From NCBI GenBank assembly GCA_019420425.1, contig JAHZHG010000240.1, positions 1 through 5,030 of the forward strand: DNA of 5,030 bases, written 5' to 3'. The notes beneath the pieces were generated by a model. The model ran no database searches. It saw nothing but the letters and a program-made list of their open reading frames with translations, and was not told the DNA's origin. Every line of letters starts with the position of its first letter. Positions within the stretch are counted from its first letter, which is position 1. Shown in pieces: positions 1 through 5,030 of this stretch. Source of the stretch: Clostridiales bacterium. Lineage in GTDB: Bacteria; Bacillota; Clostridia; Lachnospirales; Lachnospiraceae. The position numbers were made by a program, and so were the translations under genes.

Positions 1-2
1 AG

Positions 3-1826
3 TCGTGGAGTGGAACAGAAAGCGAAAGCGAGCATGGACTGGAGGGCGAAACGAATGTAGAAGGTGATACGGAATTGGCGAGTGAAGCAGAATCCGAGAG
101 TGAGCTTGGGCTGGAGAATGAAACAGAATCGGAAAGTAAGTTGGAGGCAGAGGGGGAACAGGAAACGGAAAGCGAGCGAGGTCTGGAGAATGAAACAGAC
201 TCGGATAGTGAGTTGAAGGCAGAGGAGGAAGAGGAAACGGAGAGTGAGCGAGGTCTGGAGAGCGAAACAGATTCAGAGAGTGAGTTGGAGGCAGAGAGTG
301 AAGCAGAATCTGAATGTGAGAAGGAATCAGAGAGCGAAGCGGAAGCAGGAGATATTTGGAATGCGGAGAGTGGAGAGGAGTCTGGAAATGAGCGGGAACA
401 GGAGAGGGAAATGGAATCGGAAAGTAATTCGGAGCTAGAGAGTGAAGCAGAATCAAAAGTTGATTTAAAACCGGAGAGTGAAGAAAAGTCGGAAAGTGAT
501 TCGGTATCGGGAGGCGAAAGGGAGACGGAATACGTGCAGGAAACGGAAGCTGAGTTTGAAACGGAGACGTCTGACGACGCGGAAGAACCTGTGCAGGGAG
601 CGCTCTGCAATCCAGCTGCCGTGCCGGAGACAGGACAGTCGGAAGAAAAAGAAGAAAACCAGGAGGAGGCCTCTCCAATGCTGGAGGTAAGCCTGCGGCA
701 GCAGAAGGAGAGCGGCGACGAAGGGCTGATCCTGCAGATCAATTCCATCTCCGGGAAATGCCGGGCGGAATCCATACAGGCCGAGCTGATCAGAACCAGA
801 TCAGATGGCCGGGAGGAAAGTCTCCGGTATATCGGTATCCTGCAGGAGGATGAAAGCGGAAAGGGAATCATATTCCCCGGTTTTGACTTTGAACACAGCG
901 AGGACGGCATCTATCGCCTGTGTCTGACGGCCCAGGATCAGGAAGGAAAAGCATACGAAAAGAATATTCATTTCAAAGTAAACCGCCAGGGCTCTCTCTA
1001 CGAGCTGAGTGAGGAAACCCGGAATTGTCTGGCTGACTATTACCGGCAGGAGGCCTTCTCCGTTGTACTCACGGAAAAAAATCCTGACCGGCTGACGGGA
1101 CAAAAAATACTCTGCTGCCAAAACGGAAAATGGACAGAACTGAAGCGGGGAACCGAATATCAGGTCAGTCTCTCCAAAAGCGGAGACGGCTGGAACCAGT
1201 ACACGTACGAGATATCCCCGGAAGCATTCCACGAAGAAGGAGCGTACGAAGTGATATTTATCTCTCTGGACGCAAACGGAAACTGTACAGACAGTCAGTT
1301 AAAGCAGCAGAAGCTTCGTTTTTCCATTGACCGTACAGCGCCGGAATGCGTAATCACCGGTATTGAAGACAACAGTAGGATAGCCGCGGAAAAGGCCGTG
1401 GTCGCATTAGAGCCGAAGGATAACGGAGAAATACATTTGGTAGAGGTGGAACTGAACGGTGAATCCGTGCTGAGCTGTTCCGGAGAGGAACTGGCAGAAC
1501 TGGACGGACGGATTAAGCTGACGATACCGGAAAGCGAAAACCAGCAGACTCTCTCGGTACGCATAGAGGATGCGGCGGGAAATTCATGCGAAAGCGGGCC
1601 GCTTCGCTTTTGGGTAAATCAGGGGGTGGAATCCGATGCCGCTGCTCCGGTGACCATTGCCGGGAAAAGCAGAGGAGAAGTGCTTGCAGAAAGAACCGGA
1701 GAAATACAGGAAGGAGCGCTGCAGAAAACGGCTGCCAGACAAAACGGGCTTCCCCAGAGTCTCCTTGCGGCAGCAGCTTCCTTCATTCTGGGCATTCCGT
1801 TTTGGAGAAAGCTGTTTTTCCATTAA
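3..1826 (+). CDS. Partial surface protein: acidic Ser/Glu repeat region, Ig-like modules, C-terminal hydrophobic tail (5' end outside window)
   Basis: The frame is open from nt 3 to the TAA at 1824-1826, giving about 607 visible residues. A TTG at nt 75 could be taken as a start, but the same repeat pattern runs unbroken upstream of it and it has no convincing ribosome binding site, so the true start is outside the window. Nt 3 to about 590 encode a Glu/Ser-dominated, strongly acidic, probably disordered stalk. About 675-990, 991-1335 and 1336-1620 look like three beta-rich Ig-like modules. They end in FKVNRQG, RFSIDRTAP and RFWVNQG, and each carries a turn of the DQEGK, DANGN or DAAGN type, as is common in Gram-positive surface proteins. 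Nt 1758-1805 encode a 16-residue hydrophobic segment (SLLAAAASFILGIPFW) followed by RKLFFH, probably a membrane anchor. There is no LPXTG; LPQS precedes the segment. About ten cysteines in the modules are unusual for this class. Ligand and function are unknown. Surface location is inferred; the coding call is firm. Confidence 0.85.
   Translation, partial: SWSGTESESEHGLEGETNVEGDTELASEAESESELGLENETESESKLEAEGEQETESERGLENETDSDSELKAEEEEETESERGLESETDSESELEAESEAESECEKESESEAEAGDIWNAESGEESGNEREQEREMESESNSELESEAESKVDLKPESEEKSESDSVSGGERETEYVQETEAEFETETSDDAEEPVQGALCNPAAVPETGQSEEKEENQEEASPMLEVSLRQQKESGDEGLILQINSISGKCRAESIQAELIRTRSDGREESLRYIGILQEDESGKGIIFPGFDFEHSEDGIYRLCLTAQDQEGKAYEKNIHFKVNRQGSLYELSEETRNCLADYYRQEAFSVVLTEKNPDRLTGQKILCCQNGKWTELKRGTEYQVSLSKSGDGWNQYTYEISPEAFHEEGAYEVIFISLDANGNCTDSQLKQQKLRFSIDRTAPECVITGIEDNSRIAAEKAVVALEPKDNGEIHLVEVELNGESVLSCSGEELAELDGRIKLTIPESENQQTLSVRIEDAAGNSCESGPLRFWVNQGVESDAAAPVTIAGKSRGEVLAERTGEIQEGALQKTAARQNGLPQSLLAAAASFILGIPFWRKLFFH
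21..308 (+). repeat. Four tandem 72-bp (24-codon) repeats in the acidic stalk
   Basis: Units lie at 21-92, 93-164, 165-236 and 237-308. The Gly-Leu-Glu core starts at nt 36, 108, 180 and 252, exactly 72 bp apart. The protein pattern is roughly TESE-x-GLE-x-ET-x-S-x-S-E-L-x-AE. Units three and four are the most alike, sharing for example GCGAGGTCTGGAG; the first unit is the most diverged. The coding strand is very purine-rich. The Ser/Glu pattern continues without strict period to about nt 590. The array may begin before the window. Confidence 0.85.
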
Positions 1827-1849
1827 CATAAGCTGCTCTTTTGTTTTAC

Positions 1850-1878
1850 TTGCATTATCGCTGGTAAACTGCTAGAAT
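1850..1878 (+). promoter_or_regulatory. Predicted extended -10 sigma-A promoter for the hydrolase-LrgA-LrgB unit
   Basis: TAGAAT at 1873-1878 differs from TATAAT at one base and is preceded by TGC (1870-1872), giving the extended -10 form TGnTAnAAT. A weak -35, TTGCAT (1850-1855, three of six consensus bases), sits 17 bp upstream. Transcription would start near 1885, leaving a leader of about 84 nt that contains the hairpin at 1909-1942. It is the best promoter candidate in the spacer. No operator is obvious. Confidence 0.5.
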
Positions 1879-1908
1879 GTTCCTGGCTATCTGTCATTTA
1901 GTATACAG

Positions 1909-1942
1909 CCGCAGCAGGAGACTGGACAGCCTTTTGCTGCGG
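1909..1942 (+). promoter_or_regulatory. 12-bp leader hairpin upstream of the hydrolase gene
   Basis: CCGCAGCAGGAG (1909-1920) pairs with CTTTTGCTGCGG (1931-1942). The outer eight base pairs are perfect, followed by two G-U pairs and two more Watson-Crick pairs, around a 10-nt loop (1921-1930). No U-tract follows; the next bases are purine-rich and lead to the ribosome binding site, so it does not look like an intrinsic terminator. It lies within the predicted leader, 26 nt before the start codon. It could stabilise the mRNA, affect translation or bind a factor. The fold is visible; the role is inferred. Confidence 0.5.
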
Positions 1943-1951
1943 AGACAGCAG

Positions 1952-1961
1952 AAAGGAAAGG
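1952..1961 (+). promoter_or_regulatory. Ribosome binding site of the hydrolase gene
   Basis: AAAGGAAAGG ends 7 nt before the ATG at 1969. It supports that start and lies 9 nt after the leader hairpin. It is not a full AGGAGG. Confidence 0.6.
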
Positions 1962-1968
1962 CAGTATA

Positions 1969-2856
1969 ATGTATGAATTAATTCAGGTGGGAGAAAAGAG
2001 CTACTACATCAATTGCCCCGCCAAAGTTGGCATTTATCGGGCTACAGAAACAGATGTATATTTGATTGACAGCGGAAATGATAAAGAGGCAGGCAGAAAG
2101 GTACGTAAAATCCTGGATGGTGCAGGCTGGAAGCTGAAAGGGATAATCAATACCCATTCCAATGCCGATCATATTGGCGGAAACCACTATTTACAGCAGC
2201 AGACCGGATGTCCGATTTTTGCCAACGGTATTGAGGCTGCATTTACCAGATTTCCGATTTTGGAGCCGGCCTTTTTATACGGAGGCTATCCATGCAGGGA
2301 TTTACGTCACAAGTTTCTTCTGGCGGCAGAGAGCGATCCGCTTTCCATCAGCGACGAACAGTTCCCCAAGGAACTGGAGGTCATTCCCCTGCCGGGCCAT
2401 TTCTTTGATATGATCGGTATCCGGACACCGGATAATACGGTTTTCCTTGCGGACTGCATCAGCAGCCAGAGCACGCTGGAAAAATATCAGATTTCCTTTA
2501 TTTATGATGTGGCAGAATACCTAAACACCCTGGATAAGGTAGAGGCGATGGACGCAGCGATGTTTGTTCCGGCCCATGCGGACGCGGTACAGGATATCCG
2601 TGAACTGGTGCGGGTTAACCGCAGCAAGGTTTATGCAATTGCAGAACGGCTGCTGGCTTTTCTGGAGGAGCCGTTATGTGCCGAGACGCTGCTGAAAAAG
2701 GTGTTTGACGAATACGGCCTGGTCATGAACATGGAACAGTATGTATTGATTGGCAGCACGGTGCGCTCCTATCTTTCCTGGCTGAAGGATAAGGGAGCAG
2801 TAACCGCACAGTTTACGGATAACTGCTTGCTTTGGCAAAAAGCGGACGCGCACTGA
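1969..2856 (+). CDS. Metallo-beta-lactamase-fold metal-dependent hydrolase with variant HSNADH motif
   Basis: This 295-residue protein is a probable cytoplasmic hydrolase with no signal peptide. The MBL fold is shown by the early LIDSG strand-turn (32-36), the metal motif at 63-68, PLPGH (His144), FLADC (Asp162) and VPAHAD (His203). The usual HxHxDH reads HSNADH (His63, Asn65, Asp67, His68), so one expected zinc-1 ligand is Asn; all other expected ligands are present. About residues 225-290 form a C-terminal helical extension ending in a short beta-like stretch, possibly a winged-helix-like domain as in LACTB2/glyoxalase II-like relatives. Known relatives hydrolyse thioesters, phosphodiesters or lactones; the substrate here cannot be told. 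It is the first gene of the unit with the LrgA- and LrgB-like genes, 25 nt upstream of the former, which suggests a linked metabolic role. The start is supported by AAAGGAAAGG at 7 nt. The fold is secure; the reaction is not. Confidence 0.9.
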   Translation: MYELIQVGEKSYYINCPAKVGIYRATETDVYLIDSGNDKEAGRKVRKILDGAGWKLKGIINTHSNADHIGGNHYLQQQTGCPIFANGIEAAFTRFPILEPAFLYGGYPCRDLRHKFLLAAESDPLSISDEQFPKELEVIPLPGHFFDMIGIRTPDNTVFLADCISSQSTLEKYQISFIYDVAEYLNTLDKVEAMDAAMFVPAHADAVQDIRELVRVNRSKVYAIAERLLAFLEEPLCAETLLKKVFDEYGLVMNMEQYVLIGSTVRSYLSWLKDKGAVTAQFTDNCLLWQKADAH

Positions 2857-2871
2857 ATCCGCAGTGCAGAT

Positions 2872-2876
2872 GGAGG
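2872..2876 (+). promoter_or_regulatory. Ribosome binding site that fixes the LrgA-like start
   Basis: GGAGG lies 5 nt before the ATG at 2882. In-frame GTG (2864) and ATG (2870) codons are possible upstream, but the ATG at 2870 abuts this motif and neither has a good site of its own. The start at 2882 is therefore preferred. Confidence 0.75.
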
Positions 2877-2881
2877 CAAAG

Positions 2882-3241
2882 ATGAAATATGTAAGACAGT
2901 TTGTAATTATTTTGCTGGTGACCTTTATCGGAGAGGTGCTCAAAAGCCTTATTCCCCTCCCGGTTCCGGCAGGAATTTATGGCTTGCTGCTGTTGCTGCT
3001 GGCACTGCAGACAGGAATATTAAAGGAAGAGCAGATAAAAGAAACCGGAGATTTTCTGATTGAGATTATGCCGATGATGTTCATACCGGCCGCAGTCGGC
3101 CTTATGGTTTCCTGGCCTGCACTGAAAAGTATGCTGATTCCCTGCATACTGGCGGTGACTGTGGTGACGGCACTCGTTATGGGAGTGACCGGAAGAGTAA
3201 CTCAGCGTGTAATTTACAGAGAAAAGAGGAAGAAAAAATGA
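2882..3241 (+). CDS. lrgA: LrgA/CidA-family membrane protein, probable transporter subunit
   Basis: This 119-residue integral membrane protein has about four hydrophobic segments (roughly 7-24, 28-47, 58-80 and 83-104) and a basic tail (REKRKKK), about the usual size for the family. Family signatures are the IPLPVPAGIYGLLLLLL stretch at 24-40, which matches the conserved P-x-P-x-P-G-x-x-x-G region of LrgA, and the MFIPAAVG segment at 66-73. LrgA/CidA proteins were first described as holin/antiholin-like. Work on B. subtilis YsbAB (PftAB) and S. mutans LrgAB supports a role with the LrgB partner in pyruvate transport. The TGA stop overlaps the ATG of the lrgB-like gene, a strong sign of translational coupling. 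Whether the substrate is pyruvate here is inference. The symbol reflects family membership. Confidence 0.87.
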   Translation: MKYVRQFVIILLVTFIGEVLKSLIPLPVPAGIYGLLLLLLALQTGILKEEQIKETGDFLIEIMPMMFIPAAVGLMVSWPALKSMLIPCILAVTVVTALVMGVTGRVTQRVIYREKRKKK

Positions 3242-3933
3242 AGGAGTGTTTATCCGAATCGGTATTTTTCGGAGCGGTGGTCAGTATCCTGTGCTATGAG
3301 CTGGGAGTGTTCTGTAAGAAAAAAACAGGTCTGGCTCTGTTTAATCCGCTGCTGCTGGCCATCGTTTTTGTGATGATTATTCTGGGAGCATTCCGGATTG
3401 ATTATGCAGATTATCAGGAAGGGGCTCAGGTCATCAGCTATCTGCTGACGCCTGCTACGGTTTGCCTGGCTTTGCCGCTGCACAGGCAGATGAATCTGCT
3501 GAAAAGCAACGTGAGAGCGATTTTAGCCGGAATTATTGCGGGGGTGCTGACCAGCCTTGCCGCGGTGTTTGCGATTGCCCTGATCTTTCAGATGAGTCAC
3601 AGTGAATATGTTACGCTGCTGCCAAAATCGATTACCACAGCTATCGGTATCGGAGTGGCGGAGGAGCTTGGCGGAAACAGCACCATTACCGCAGCGGTGA
3701 TTATCGTGACCGGTGTAGTCGGAAATATTGTAGCAGAGGGCGTGTGCCGGATTTTCCGCATTCATGAGCCGGTCGCCAGAGGAATCGCCATCGGCACCTC
3801 CTCCCACGCGATAGGCACGGCGCGTGCCATCGAGATGGGGGAGGTCGAAGGAGCGATGAGTTCTCTGGCGATCGCTGTGGCCGGTCTGCTGACCGTAGTG
3901 TTTTCCTCAGTATTTTCCGGCTTTTTGCGGTAA
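3238..3933 (+). CDS. lrgB: LrgB-family membrane protein, probable transporter subunit
   Basis: This 231-residue, highly hydrophobic protein is of normal LrgB length. Conserved features are the NPLLLAI segment (36-42), LTPATVCLALPL (70-81), PKSITTAIGIGVAEELGG (129-146), the ITAAVIIVTGVVGN helix (150-163), the PVARGIAIGTSSHAIGTARA signature (178-197) and EGAMSSLAIAVAG (204-216). The Gly/Ser/His-rich signature is the hallmark of the family. It probably pairs with the LrgA-like protein in the cytoplasmic membrane to move a small carboxylate such as pyruvate; a plant fused LrgAB relative carries glycolate/glycerate. The start codon overlaps the upstream stop as ATGA, with AGAGGA (3225-3230) 7 nt upstream. 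The stop is 5 bp from the end of the convergent aldolase gene. Family assignment is very secure; substrate is inferred. Confidence 0.93.
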   Translation: MKECLSESVFFGAVVSILCYELGVFCKKKTGLALFNPLLLAIVFVMIILGAFRIDYADYQEGAQVISYLLTPATVCLALPLHRQMNLLKSNVRAILAGIIAGVLTSLAAVFAIALIFQMSHSEYVTLLPKSITTAIGIGVAEELGGNSTITAAVIIVTGVVGNIVAEGVCRIFRIHEPVARGIAIGTSSHAIGTARAIEMGEVEGAMSSLAIAVAGLLTVVFSSVFSGFLR

Positions 3934-3938
3934 TCGAA

Positions 3939-4913
3939 TCAGTCTCTTCCGATCAATTCGCAATAGAAGTCGGCGTAATCCTGGCGTTTCTCACTGGTGA
4001 ACTGGATGGCACTGCGGGGATGCTGGTTCAGGATACTGGTCATCAGATACTGCAGGTCATAGCCCCATACGATGCCGTCCTGCTTCAGCTTTACCATATG
4101 CTTCTGAATGAACTGGAATACCGGATATACATTGTATTTCGGGTTTTTCAGAAAACTCAATAATAATTCCATCGCGCAGTTCCCTGCTCCGCGTCCCATG
4201 GTATTGTAGGTGGCATCCAGAAAGTTTACCCCGTCGCCGACGGCTTCGATGGTGTTTGCAAAGGCCAGCTGCTGGTTGTTGTGGGCGTGAATGCCGACTT
4301 CTTTTCCGTATTTGGCGGCGGCGTTCATGTACAGGTCAACGATACGGGCCAGCTGCTCCGGACAGAGCACGCCGTAGCTGTCTACGATATACAGCACCTT
4401 GACATCCGTCTGAGCGACCAGGTTCATGGCGATTTCCACATCCTTTTCCTGGGCGTTGGAGATCGCCATGAGGTTGCAGCTGGTTTCATAGCCTTTTTGC
4501 GTGGCATTTTCAATCATATCTATGGCTGCGGGAATGGTGTTAATATATGTAGCCACACGGATCAGGTCGATCGGGCTTTCTTCTTTGGGGAGAATGTCTG
4601 TCTTGTAGTTGCATCTTCCCACATCCGCCATAATTGCGATCTTCAGATCGGTATTGTTATCTCCTACGATTGCGCGGATGTCATCGTCTTTACAGAATTT
4701 CCACTTGCCAAATTTACTTTCGTCAAACATGTCTCTGGAAGCTTTATATCCAAATTCCATGTAGTCCACGCCTGCCCGGATATTGGTCAGATACAGATCG
4801 CGTACAAATTCATCCGTAAAGTAAAAATCATTTACCAGTCCTCCGTCGCGCATGGTAGCGTCTACCACACGGATACCGGAGCGGAAATCCATTAGTTTTT
4901 CTCGTTCTTTCAT
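3939..4913 (-). CDS. DRE-TIM aldolase catalytic-domain protein (4-hydroxy-2-oxovalerate aldolase/HMG-CoA lyase-like)
   Basis: This 324-residue protein is predicted to be a cytoplasmic TIM-barrel, metal-dependent aldolase or lyase. Motifs in order are VVDATMRDGG (16-25; Arg22 catalytic and Asp23 metal ligand by analogy with DmpG), YMEFGY (51-56), VDSYG (177-181), GIHAHNN (207-213; His209 and His211 metal ligands) and NTMGRGAGN (237-245). The region after about residue 255, with WGYDLQYLMTSILNQHP, corresponds to the C-terminal helical part of the 4-hydroxy-2-oxovalerate aldolase branch. Classical members cleave 4-hydroxy-2-oxo acids to pyruvate and an aldehyde and work with an acylating aldehyde dehydrogenase; no such partner lies in this window. 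Other possible reactions in the superfamily are acyl-CoA condensation or cleavage. AAGGAG (4920-4925) sits 6 nt before the first ATG, fixing the start; the Met at residue 8 has no good site. The active site looks intact. The substrate is unknown. Confidence 0.88.
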   Translation of the reverse strand: MKEREKLMDFRSGIRVVDATMRDGGLVNDFYFTDEFVRDLYLTNIRAGVDYMEFGYKASRDMFDESKFGKWKFCKDDDIRAIVGDNNTDLKIAIMADVGRCNYKTDILPKEESPIDLIRVATYINTIPAAIDMIENATQKGYETSCNLMAISNAQEKDVEIAMNLVAQTDVKVLYIVDSYGVLCPEQLARIVDLYMNAAAKYGKEVGIHAHNNQQLAFANTIEAVGDGVNFLDATYNTMGRGAGNCAMELLLSFLKNPKYNVYPVFQFIQKHMVKLKQDGIVWGYDLQYLMTSILNQHPRSAIQFTSEKRQDYADFYCELIGRD

Positions 4914-4919
4914 TTTTGT

Positions 4920-4925
4920 CTCCTT
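4920..4925 (-). promoter_or_regulatory. Ribosome binding site of the aldolase gene
   Basis: On the minus strand AAGGAG lies 6 nt before the ATG (4913-4911). It is a strong Gram-positive type site and decides the start. Confidence 0.8.
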
Positions 4926-4950
4926 AACTGTTACTTAATCCCATACTTTA

Positions 4951-4970
4951 ACACTTTAAATTGCAAGTGT
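4951..4970. promoter_or_regulatory. Inverted repeat at the predicted start of the aldolase transcript (operator candidate)
   Basis: ACACTT (4951-4956) and AAGTGT (4965-4970) are perfect inverted 6-bp arms around an 8-bp spacer. The centre lies just downstream of the -10 box and the predicted start near 4968, a classic place for a repressor site. ACTTTAA also occurs as a direct repeat at 4945-4951 and 4953-4959. No regulator gene is in the window. Such short arms in AT-rich DNA can arise by chance. Confidence 0.4.
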
Positions 4971-4974
4971 GATA

Positions 4975-5003
4975 ATTATAAGTCATGGATAAGTATTTGT
5001 CAA
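4975..5003 (-). promoter_or_regulatory. Consensus sigma-A promoter for the aldolase gene
   Basis: On the minus strand TTGACA (5003-4998) is followed by a 17-bp spacer (4997-4981) and TATAAT (4980-4975). Both hexamers and the spacing match the consensus exactly. Transcription should start near 4968, giving a leader of about 55 nt. Such a strong core promoter suggests either high expression or control by a repressor. Confidence 0.88.
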
Positions 5004-5030
5004 GGCAGATACATAATAATCACCTGAAAA

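Noticed and set aside
75..77. TTG as the start of the surface protein
   Set aside because: The frame and the 72-bp repeat pattern continue upstream to the window edge, and no convincing ribosome binding site precedes it.
1803..1822. 8-bp hairpin at the end of the surface protein gene as a terminator
   Set aside because: The stem is mostly A-U with one G-U pair, lies within the coding sequence and is not followed by a clean T-tract.
1942..1970. GAGACA-N17-TATAAT as a promoter for the hydrolase gene
   Set aside because: The TATAAT overlaps the ATG at 1969, so transcription would begin inside the gene. The match is probably chance.
2864..2866. GTG start for the LrgA-like protein
   Set aside because: The GGAGG at 2872-2876 points to the ATG at 2882, and the family needs no extra N-terminal residues.
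3935..3960. CGAAT/ATTCG inverted repeat at the convergent gene ends as a bidirectional terminator
   Set aside because: Only 5 bp of stem with a 16-nt loop and no T-tract on either side.
4281..4895. 204-codon open frame on the + strand opposite the aldolase gene
   Set aside because: It is antisense to a gene with clear catalytic motifs, has no family features, and is best explained as a shadow of codon use.

Overview
The window looks like chromosomal DNA from an anaerobic Firmicute, most likely a clostridial gut bacterium of the Lachnospiraceae type. The reasons are Gram-positive style ribosome binding sites (GGAGG, AAGGAG), sigma-A type promoters, intermediate GC content, and a Glu/Ser-rich surface protein beside LrgA/LrgB membrane proteins. 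This placement comes from protein character, not from any database search. I see no tRNA, rRNA, CRISPR array, insertion sequence or phage gene.

Layout. (1) nt 3-1826, + strand: the 3' part of a large predicted surface protein. Its reading frame is open to the window edge, so the start lies upstream. It has a very acidic Ser/Glu region containing four 72-bp tandem repeats, then about three Ig-like modules, then a C-terminal hydrophobic tail. (2) nt 1827-1968: a 142-bp spacer with an extended -10 promoter, a 12-bp hairpin and a ribosome binding site. (3) nt 1969-3933, + strand: a compact three-gene unit of a metallo-beta-lactamase-fold hydrolase, an LrgA/CidA-family membrane protein and an LrgB-family membrane protein. 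The first two are 25 nt apart and the last two overlap by an ATGA. (4) nt 3939-4913, - strand: a DRE-TIM (HMG-CoA lyase-like) aldolase domain protein, tail-to-tail with the lrgB-like gene across 5 bp. (5) nt 4914-5030: its leader, with a textbook TTGACA-N17-TATAAT promoter and an inverted repeat at the predicted transcription start.

How the genes may work together. LrgA/LrgB pairs are known from Bacillus subtilis and Streptococcus mutans work as pyruvate transport systems, and a plant LrgAB relative carries glycolate/glycerate. The convergent aldolase belongs to a superfamily branch whose best-known members release pyruvate. The hydrolase has an altered zinc motif (HSNADH instead of HxHxDH) and is the first gene of the transporter unit. 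A small 2-oxo or 2-hydroxy acid theme is therefore a reasonable hypothesis, but the substrates cannot be read from the sequence. The surface protein appears unrelated to this module. I found no clear new defence or mobile system. The points most worth following are the hydrolase-LrgA-LrgB unit with its variant active site, the leader hairpin, the promoter/operator arrangement of the aldolase gene and the repeat-bearing surface protein.
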